Shown here piece after piece: positions 9,839 through 18,700 of a stretch of DNA of 32,821 bases. Location of the stretch: assembly GCA_002748355.1 (NCBI GenBank), contig PDSF01000006.1:1-32821 (forward strand), in the 5' to 3' direction. Made by a program: the position numbers and the translations under genes. The first letter of the stretch is position 1, and each line of letters opens with the position of its first letter. The notes under the pieces were generated by a model, which saw nothing but the letters and a program-made list of their open reading frames with translations, searched no databases and had not been told where the DNA came from. This DNA is from Planctomycetota bacterium (lineage in GTDB: Bacteria > Planctomycetota > UBA1135 > GCA-002748355).

Positions 9839-9900
9839 GCCCTGTCGAGTCCTATCGCGATCGAGCACAGCTGCGGCGCGATAGACTCAGGATGCAGGGC
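9839..9900. terminator. long hairpin between convergent genes, likely bidirectional terminator
   Basis: Inner arms 9847-9859 and 9877-9888 pair over 12 bp with a single bulged C. An outer pair GCCCTG (9839-9844) with CAGGGC (9895-9900) adds 6 bp. The structure exactly fills the 69-bp gap between the stops of the BatA-like gene and the minus-strand dehydrogenase. It lacks strong T-runs on either strand, so it may block or stabilise transcripts rather than act as a classical intrinsic terminator. Confidence 0.6.
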
Positions 9901-9907
9901 ATCAGGC

Positions 9908-12475
9908 TCAGGGCCGCAGCACCTTCACCGCGGCGCCGTTGCTGGTAATCGCGCCGAAGGGGTTGCTGCCCTTCGCCAAGGCGAAGCCTTGGAGGAAGAA
10001 CTCGGCCGACAACAGCTTGCTGTCGTTGGGAATCGCCAGGTTCCAGCTCGCTCGCCCTCCGGAGACCTTGGCGGGGAAGGGCACCTCGTTCGGCACGAGA
10101 AGCTCGCAGCCGGTCATCCCTAGCGGATCCAGCTTCACCGGCAACTTGGCTGCCCCCCAGTTCGTCCGGGAGCTGCCAAGGAGGAGGATTGCCCCTTCAT
10201 TGGTCGGAAGGGAAACCAGCTCCATGCGCAGTGTGCTGCCGATACGCGCTTCGCCACCCTTCAGCATCTGCAGTGCCGGGGCTGGGGTGCTGGTACCACA
10301 GGAGCTGCCGAAGCTGGTGACCGGGGAACCAATCCAATCCCGCAATAGCTGGACCGCATACTGGTCGACTTGGTTCGAGCCGATTTGCGGCATGCGTCCG
10401 CTGCCAAGACGGCGGACCCGCTCCCAGAGCACACTGTTCTCGTGCTCGTATGGCTTGACGATTCGGGATTTGCGTAAGCCCAGGCTTCCATGCGAAGGCA
10501 GGATGTCCCAGATCTTGGTCTGGGTCAGGGCACTGTCCAAGCGGAGGTCGATATTGGAAGGCGTGCCGCCGCCCGGCTGGTGGCACATGGCGCAGTTGAC
10601 GTCGAGCCAGGTGCGGGCCTGAGTCTCGATCTTGACGCTCTGATCGCCGCGGGCCGCGAAGCGCTCGTACTGCTTGGCGGCGCCGATCTTCTTGTGGAAC
10701 ATGCCCATGGCGTCCCAGTGTTCGAGCTGCTCGATGCTTTTGTTATTGTGGGTCACCAGCTTGTTGAGCTGGCGCGTCTGCGTGCTCAATGCGTAACCGG
10801 CCGCCGCAGTGTGGCACTGCATGCACTCATTACGGCTCGGATAACGCCAATCCTGGACTCGAACGATCTTCGTGCCGCTGCGGTCCCGGATGCTCAGCTT
10901 CTCAGTGGCCCCATCGAAGGGCACGAGCAGGGCGTCGGTCTGGGCGCTGTTCCAGCGATAGGTGTAGCCAGCCCAAGCATCGGCTTCGTGCACCATGACC
11001 CGGGTCTCTAGCCGCCGCTTGCTGCTGGGGTCGCCGATGCGCATCTCCATGTCGAAGTGCTTCACCAACACCGTGCCCTTGGCGAAGCTCCAGGCGCTCT
11101 TGGGCGTGAAGCCGATCGGCTTGCCGGGATAGGCAAAAAAGCGCGTCTTCTCCGCATGGTCGGCCCAGAAGGGATGGCGAACCTCATAGGGGTAGACCCC
11201 CTTGGCCGGGCTCATGTTCTTGAGGTCGGAGAAGAGCTTGGTGTCCGAGAGCTTGAGCGGGAACTTGGGCGGCGAGGAAAGATCGCGGTCCAGGGTGTAG
11301 ATCGGTCCATTGTGGCTGACGAGGTAGAGTTCCTGCTTCTGATCCACGCCGAAGGAAGCGAGCTGTTTCGCCTTCGAGTTGACCAGGGTATTGCTCAGGA
11401 GCTTGCCCTTCTTCTCGACGGCGGCCCAGACCTTACCTGTCACCCAGTCGCCATAGAGATAGGCCCCCTTCAGCTCCGGTAGTCGAGATCCTCGATACAC
11501 GTACCCGCCAATGATGCTGCGGGCGTCATTGCGCTTCACCGAGATCAAAGGCTCCTTGAACATCGACGGCGGCAGGTTGAGGGGATTCTTGTAATCCACG
11601 TCCCCCTCGCGAATACGCCAGCCGTAGTTGCCCCCTCGTTCGATGATGTCGACTTCCTCGCGTTTGCTCTGCCCCACATCGGCGAGCCAGAGCTGGCCGC
11701 TCAGCCGGTCAAAGGAGAAGCGCCAGGGGTTCCGAAGCCCATAGGCCCAGATCTCTTCGCGGATCCCCGCCCCTGCCCCGACAAAGGGATTGTTCTTGGG
11801 GATCCCATAGGGGAGCTTCCCCGTCTTGCCGTGCGGGTCGATGCGGAGCAGGGTGCCGAGCAGGGTCTTGCGATTTTGTCCGTGCTGCTGCGGATCCCCA
11901 CCCGAACCACCATCTCCCAGGCCAATATAGAGATAGCCGTCTGGACCAAAGGCCAGCATCCCACCGTTGTGGTTCCGGTAGGGCTGGGTGACCTCGAGCA
12001 AAACGAACTCCGACTTGGGGTCGGCCTTATTCGGGTCCAGATTGGACACTTGGAAGCGGGATATCCGCGACTTGTGCACCGACCCTTTGGCGGAGTAGTG
12101 CACGTAGAAATATCCGTTCTGCGTGTATTTAGGGTCAAAGGCCATCCCGAGCAGGCCCATCTCCATATTCCCGCGCCAGACCTTCGAGCGTATGTCGAGG
12201 AAGAGCCCCTTGGAGCTGACCTTCTGGTCATTGGGAAAGACGGCGATCGTTCCGTCCACCTCGACCACAAAGATCCGATTGGAAGCATCGGGAGCGTGGG
12301 TCAGAAACACCGGCCTGATGAAGCTCAGCTTGGGAAAAGCCCGAACCAGCTTGAGAGTTCCGGGCCTAGGCCCAGAAGTAGGAAAGGCGTGTTGGGCTGT
12401 GCTCGGTGGCGAGACCTGAGCAGGAAGCAGAGCTCCGACAAAAGTCGAAGCAACGAGGAGGAGAGATCGATGCAC
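9908..12475 (-). CDS. secreted PQQ-type sugar dehydrogenase fused to di-haem cytochrome region
   Basis: Start GTG at 12475 is chosen because GGAG lies 7 nt upstream; a TTG at 12493 would add six residues. Product is 855 aa. A signal peptide (HRSLLLVASTFVGALLPAQ) directs it to the periplasm. Residues about 30-390 are a glucose/sorbosone-dehydrogenase beta-propeller (YRNHNGGMLAFGPDG; GLGDGGSGGDPQQHGQNR; GGYVYRGSRLPELKGAYLYGD), a fold that uses PQQ to oxidise sugars. Residues about 400-690 resemble the HNE_0200/SO_2930-type cytochrome family (SDTKLFSDL; PYEVRHPFWADHAEKTRFF), with two haem-c sites, C551-M-Q-C-H and C628-A-M-C-H. About 110 C-terminal residues form a beta-rich module (RASWNLAIPNDSKLLSAEFFLQGFAL) also seen at the right edge of this window. 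The fusion suggests direct transfer of electrons from PQQ to haem. Single gene, convergent with the MoxR operon. Confidence 0.9.
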   Translation of the reverse strand: MHRSLLLVASTFVGALLPAQVSPPSTAQHAFPTSGPRPGTLKLVRAFPKLSFIRPVFLTHAPDASNRIFVVEVDGTIAVFPNDQKVSSKGLFLDIRSKVWRGNMEMGLLGMAFDPKYTQNGYFYVHYSAKGSVHKSRISRFQVSNLDPNKADPKSEFVLLEVTQPYRNHNGGMLAFGPDGYLYIGLGDGGSGGDPQQHGQNRKTLLGTLLRIDPHGKTGKLPYGIPKNNPFVGAGAGIREEIWAYGLRNPWRFSFDRLSGQLWLADVGQSKREEVDIIERGGNYGWRIREGDVDYKNPLNLPPSMFKEPLISVKRNDARSIIGGYVYRGSRLPELKGAYLYGDWVTGKVWAAVEKKGKLLSNTLVNSKAKQLASFGVDQKQELYLVSHNGPIYTLDRDLSSPPKFPLKLSDTKLFSDLKNMSPAKGVYPYEVRHPFWADHAEKTRFFAYPGKPIGFTPKSAWSFAKGTVLVKHFDMEMRIGDPSSKRRLETRVMVHEADAWAGYTYRWNSAQTDALLVPFDGATEKLSIRDRSGTKIVRVQDWRYPSRNECMQCHTAAAGYALSTQTRQLNKLVTHNNKSIEQLEHWDAMGMFHKKIGAAKQYERFAARGDQSVKIETQARTWLDVNCAMCHQPGGGTPSNIDLRLDSALTQTKIWDILPSHGSLGLRKSRIVKPYEHENSVLWERVRRLGSGRMPQIGSNQVDQYAVQLLRDWIGSPVTSFGSSCGTSTPAPALQMLKGGEARIGSTLRMELVSLPTNEGAILLLGSSRTNWGAAKLPVKLDPLGMTGCELLVPNEVPFPAKVSGGRASWNLAIPNDSKLLSAEFFLQGFALAKGSNPFGAITSNGAAVKVLRP

Positions 12476-12704
12476 GAAGCGACTCCAACGCAACCCGAGC
12501 GGAACGGGTCGTGGCGAGAAAAGAGAAAGGCAGGGAAGGGCAAGGGGACAGGAAACAAAAGAGTCTCTAACTGCTGGCAGCGCAACTCTCGTCCTGGGGA
12601 TTCGGCTTCTCTACGATAGTCGCTCCGAACCTGGCCCAGAGGGTTGTTCAAAATCTTCTAGGTCCCATTTTTCCCGCACAGACCCGGCCACGAAGAGCCT
12701 GTTC
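12476..12704. promoter_or_regulatory. shared upstream region of two divergent genes
   Basis: 229 bp separate the dehydrogenase start (minus) from the giant vWA/TPR gene start (plus), so both promoters should lie here. The most AT-rich part is about 12640-12675. A weak plus-strand candidate is TTGTTC at 12644 with CATTTT at 12666 (17 or so bp apart), but the -10 match is poor. No clear operator is visible. Confidence 0.35.
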
Positions 12705-15700
12705 ATGAACCTCCACTGGGAACGCCCCATCGCCCTATTTGCGTTGCTCGTCGTCCCTTGGCTCCTTTGGCTGCTTCGCCGGTCGCAGTCGCCACTCTCC
12801 CCCCGGCGAAGGCGCTTCCTCACCCTGGTTCAGGCCCTAACCCTGACTTCTCTGGCCCTGGCCCTCGCCGGCCCCTGGCTCTCCGGCGGCCTTCCTGCCA
12901 CTGCCCGCTTCGTCCTCCTCCCCAGCATGAGCCCCTCGCCGGAAGCGGTGCAGCAGGCGGGGGCATGGCGGGAGGCCACCCCCCACAGCGATCCCTTCGA
13001 AGTCCTCTATGTCGGATCTCGGAGCTACTCCGAGAAAGAAGCCGAGAGCCTAGGCCGTGAGATTCTGGACCGGCCGCCGGCCCTCGCCCACGCCCTAAGG
13101 AGCATCTGCGCCCGCCTCCCCAAAGGCGCTCCCGCCGAACTGCTCTACCAGGGACCGGCACGCGTCGCCGGCCCCGACCCTTTGGTCGAGTGGCCTCGGC
13201 TCTCCGCCCACTCCGTGCGCTTCCACTTTCGCCCCACCCCCATCCAAGAACAGCCGGTCGAACTGCTCGCCCTCGAGCACCCGAGCCAGGTCGAAGAGGG
13301 AGCCGCCATCCCCTTCAGCATCGAGTTTCGCTCGGCCAAGGATGCAGAGCTGGGACTGCGCCTGAGTTCAAAAGCCGATCTCTTGCTCGCGAAACAAATC
13401 CGGGTGCAGGCCGGCACCCAGCGCCGCGACTTCGCCCTGCCCCCCCTGCCTGCGGGCACGCACGAGCTCCAGCTCGAACTCAGTCTCAGCGGCGCAGCCA
13501 AGCTCCGCGAGCGCAGTGCCCTCCTAGTCTCGGGACGCACCCGTGTCGCTCATCTTTGCCCGAGTAACGAAAGCCTGGCTGTGCTGAGCCAGGCCCTACA
13601 AGTCCACGGCATCGACCTCCAGCCTCTGGGGGAGGATCCTCGCCAGTTGGACGAGGTCGACGTAGTCTTGGTCGACGACATGCCGGCCAGCGCCTGGAGC
13701 CGGAGCATGCAGGAGGAAGTCGCCCGGCGCGTGGCCGAAGGCGGCCTCGGCCTGCTACTGACCGGTGCCCACGGCAACCTCGGCCCAGGCGGCTATGCCG
13801 ACTCTCCGCTGATGCCGGTGCTCCCCGCCCGCATGCCACAGCGCGAAGAGCGCCGCGACCCCTCGGTTTCGCTGGTGCTGATCGTCGACACCAGCGGCAG
13901 CATGGGCTCTCGCCTGGAGCTGGCCAAGGAAGTGGCACGCCTCGCCCTGCGGCGACTCGAAGCCCAGGACAAGGTGGGCATCGTCGAGTTCCATGGCGCC
14001 AAACGCTGGGCGGCGCCGCTGCAGCCTGCCGGCAACGTCATTGAGATCACACGCGCTCTCAACCGACTCCAAGTCGGCGGCGGCACCATCATCTACTCCG
14101 CCCTCGAAGAGGCCTACTACGGGCTGCTCGATGCCCGCACCCGCTTCAAGCACGTCCTGGTCCTGACCGACGGTGGCGTGGAGTCGGGCCCCTTCGAAGC
14201 CCTGCTACGGCGCATGTCTGCCAGCGGCATTACCCTCAGCACCGTCCTGGTCGGCCCTCAGACCCAAGGCCCCTTCCTGATGAACCTGGCGCAATGGGGA
14301 CGCGGCCGCTTCTACGCCTGCCCAAGCCGCTTTCAGCTGCCGGAACTGCGCTTCAAGGAGCCCCAGTCCACGCCGCTCCCCGCCCTTCGTGAAACCCCAG
14401 TCGCGCTCAAGCCCACCCAGCCCAGCGAAGTGCTCGCCGGCCTCGAAGGCGGCGAAGCTTTGCGTGCCGGTGGACTGGTCGAAGCCCAGCCAAGGCCGGG
14501 AGCTCGCTCCCTGCTCGAAGGCGATGGCGGCCAGAGCGTACTCCTCGGCTGGGACCATGGCCTCGGCCGGGTTTTCGTGTTCGCAACAGAGCTCTCCGGC
14601 CCCTTAGCGCGCGAGCTCGGCGCGTCCCCGCGCTTTGCTCCCTGGCTCTCCGAGCTCTTGCGCAACGCCGCCGCGGGCCATGCCGGCCACCGCTCGCCTC
14701 GCCTCGAAGTAAGCCGTGAATACGCAGGGGCCAAACTCCTGCTCATCATCCCTCCCGACTCGACGCTGACGCCAGCGCGGCTCAAGGTCCAGTACGCGGA
14801 CAAGCACTGGGAACTGCCGCTGATGGCCGAGGGGCCGGGACGCTTCACCGCCACCGTTCCCTGGGCCGGCCAAGAGCTCCACCGCTTCAGCGCAGCTGGC
14901 GCCAAGGCGCTGGCCCTGCCGCCCCTAGTCCTGCCCAGCGCCACCCAGGATCGCGCCCTGTCCCTAACGAAGCTGGCTGAGCTGAGCGGCGGCGGCCTAG
15001 AGGGTCCGCTGCCGATCGAAGGACCAAAGAGCAAGGGAAGCGCAGCTCAGCCCCTTGCGAGGATCCTCGCAGCAATAGCCCTCGGCCTCTTCCTCTGCTC
15101 CCTACTCATCCGCCGCCTCCCCTTCGGCTCAGCGGCGAGCATGCTCTTCGCCTTCCTGATCCTGCCGGCAGCTGCCCAGGCCAAAGCGCCGGTGCAATCA
15201 GCGCCGCAAGCAGCGCCGCAGAACAGGGCGCCGCCAACAGACGCTGCGGAGCGGGCCAAAGCCATCCAAGCCCAGCTGGCGGCCACCGGCGAACTCGACA
15301 GCTTGCGCAAGCGCTGGGGCAAGATCTCCCCGCGCCTGGCTATCGAGTTGGCGCGCGCCGAGGGAAGGCTCGAGCGCTGCTGCGATCTGCTGGCAACCCT
15401 GCCCGATCCCAAGCTGGCGGATCGGGAGCTGCGCATCCGCATTCTGAGCGCTTTAGGGCGGGAAAAAGCCGCGCGCGCCGAGCTGGACTCCTTGCTCGAG
15501 CACGAAGAGCTCCCAGCAGCCCGCCGCTTCTCCTGGCTCGTTCACCGGGCCGAACTCAGTCTCCCCGGGACCAGGGCTGCAGCCTGGCGCGCCGCAGCCG
15601 CTGCCGCCCCAGGTGCCGAGACCAGGGCCCGCGTCGCCCTCCTGGCAGGCCTGCATACCGATCTCAAATCTGCCGTGGCTCTCAGTCGCCCGAACGAAGC

Positions 15701-18700
15701 TAGCAACCCGCTCTTGGCCTTTATGCAGCAGGCACTCTGGCTCGAGCGCCTGGGCAAGGCCCAAGAAGCCGATCGCCGCTGGGCCTCCGCCTACGAGCTA
15801 GCCGAGAAAAAGCGTGACAAACGCTTCATCCTCGTGCGCCGGCAAGCGCTGGCTCGGCGGGCGGGCACGCGCGAAGCCTTCGCTCGCTCCTTGACCCAGC
15901 AAAAGCAGGTGGACCCTTTCCAACGAGAGGCCCTGTTTTCGGTGCTGCGAGGGCTCGGCCGCAGCGCTGAGGCCAGCCGCCTAGCCAGCCACTTTGCCGA
16001 ACTAGAAGAGGATGCTCTCGAACAAGAAAAGCTCAAGGCCCAGGCCCTCCTCTTTGCGGTCGAGGCCGATGATCGTGAGCGCGCCCTCAAGCTGGGCCGG
16101 GCACGTCTTGCCGAAAACCCAGAACGCAAGGATACGCGCCGGGCTCTTGCGAGAATCCTCGCCGAGCAACGCCAGCACCAGGAGGCCACTGAGCTGATTG
16201 TCGAGGCGATGAAAAAGGCCCCGCGTCGCAAGCTTCTCCTGGCCTGGATCCAGGAAGCCCAGGAGCTAGGGCTCGGTGAAGCCTTCGCCAAGGGCCTGGA
16301 GCTGCTCCGGGCCAGCGCCAAAGAAGCGGACAAACTCCAAGCCCTCTTGTTCGAGCTGCAATGGCTCCGGAATCGCGGGCGCAGCCGCGAAGCAACCCAG
16401 CTGCTCAGCAACAACAAGTCAGCCTTCCACTCCGCGCCCGCGCGACTACGCATCGCCGAATCCCTGGAATCTTCAGGGCGGCTGCAGGAGGCCATCGGAG
16501 CCTATCGGGAGCTTTGGAAGGAGACCCGTGCCGAGGATGTCGGCTTCCGTTTGGCTTGGTTGCTCTCCACCAGAAGCTCGCCAGAGGAGCGACAAGAAGC
16601 CCAGCAGATCTTCGAGTCGCTCTGGTATGAGGCGAGCTCCAACGCCCGGCGAGTCCAGGTTGAGGAGCGGGTGCTTGAGGTCGCGGCGCGCAACGGCAGC
16701 TTGGCGGATCTTGCCATCCGGCTCGAGGAAGAGTTGGAAGACCCCAAGACCCCCCACCGCGACGCCAAGCGCCGAGCCCTGGTGAAGATCTATTCACGAG
16801 CACGGGACAGCATGACCGCTGCGAGCCTGCTCGAGACTTGGGCTCGGGAAGAGCCGCAGCGAGAACTCGATGCTTTGAGAGAACTCTCTCGCGTTCATCT
16901 TGAGAACGACGAGTACCGCCTGCATGAGCGCTGCCTGCGGCGCATGATGAAGCTGGACCCCAAGGGCGAACTCGAATACCGCCAGGAGTTGGCCATGGCA
17001 GCCCTCGAAAGAGGGCGTCCGGCTGAAGCGGCGCTGCAACTGCGCGAGATGACCCGCTCCCAATCTCCCAGCGCCGTCTCCTTGGAGTTTGCGGCCGGCA
17101 TCATGATGCTCGCTGGGGACTTCGACCGGGCCCTGCGTCTCTACCGCCGCGCCTATGCCCAGCACCCCGATCGTATCGAGACCCTGCTGCTCTGGGCCCG
17201 CGCCGAGAAGAAGCGGGGTACCCCCGAAAGGGCTCTCGACTTCCTCGCAAACATCCTTTTGCAGGACATCCCCGACGACCTCTTCCTCGTCGCCATTGAC
17301 GGCCTGCTCAACCTCTCTGCTCCGGCGAAACGACTCGGCTTTGCCCTGCGCGAGATTCGCCGGCGCATCGCCGAACAGCCACACCGGGTCTATCTCTACC
17401 GCGCCCACCAGGACGTCTTGGAGGCCCTCGAACGCAAGTCCGAGCGTGTGCACAGCATCGAAGATTGCCTCCTGGTCGCAGGCATGCAGAGGGGGGCCTG
17501 GCTCAGAGAGCTCTTCGACGAGGCGGCCGCATCCGGGAATCGGGAGCGCTATCTCGACTATGGCGCCCAGCTCCTGAGCCTAGGCGGCGAGTTGCCGCCC
17601 GGAGTCTTTTTGGAGATCGGTGAAGCGCATCTCAAGGCAGAGGACCTGCGAGGCGCAGAGCGCGCCTTTGCCCGGGCCCGCTTCTCTCCCGACTATGTCC
17701 AGCACGAACGGCGTATCGCCCGCCTCTTCGAAGAAGGCGGTTATCTCCGCGAAGCCGAGAACTTACGCCGACGCATTCTCCTGCGGGATGACGAGAATCC
17801 TCGCGCCCTCCTCGATCTAGCGAGGATCCTCGAGATGCGAAATCAAAACCAGGAAGCTGGAACGCTGTACCGAGACGCCTGCCTGCTTCTGGCCGGATCC
17901 TCTCGCCCCCAGAGTTCCAATACTCCTCGGGGCTTTCAGCGCAACCGACCAGTCTCCGGCCCCAGCTTTGCAGCAGCTCTCGATGGCCTGCTTCGCTGCA
18001 GGCCGAGCAAGGAAGCCCTGCTCCCGGTATTCGCCGCTCTTGAGCAGGAACTGCGCAAATATCCACCGCAAACGGGCGCCGAAGCTGCCTCGGTGTTCTC
18101 GGACTTCGAGCGCGTGGCCGAGTTACTCGATATCAAAGCGAAGCGGGAGAAAGTCGAGGAACTCAGTAAGAGTTTCCTCCATCGCTTCTCCGAAGACCCC
18201 ATTTTCACCAGGGTCTTGCAGCAGCGCTGCGAACGCCTCGGAGATCTGGCCCAGGCCACGGCCTTAGCCGGAAAGAGCAAAAAGTCAGAGGCCGAGCTGC
18301 TGCGCTTGTCTTTACTGGCCGACCCCTCCTCAACACTGCTCGAAGAGCAGCTGAGCGGCCTTAGTAGCCAAACACAGACCCGGCTCTTGACCCATCTCTA
18401 CCTTCTGGGGCAGGTCGAACACGCCCGTGGCCTGAGTCAGCAATTGCTCGCAGAAAAGAAGCTCCCCCGCAACCAGCACCAGCAGCTGGCCCGGCTCTTT
18501 CATCTGCCGCTTCCGCCAGTGATCGATCCAGGCAAGAAACTCGCCGAGCTATTGGCCCGCCCCTTCCCCAATAAAGACCGAGAACTCGCGACTCACCTGC
18601 GACGTCTCCTTGCCGTAGCGCCAAAAGCTGGCGAAGCGCGCCAGGCCATGTGGGCGCAGCTAATCGTCAAAGTAAAGGAGAAGGGAGGAGTTCAGAGCCG

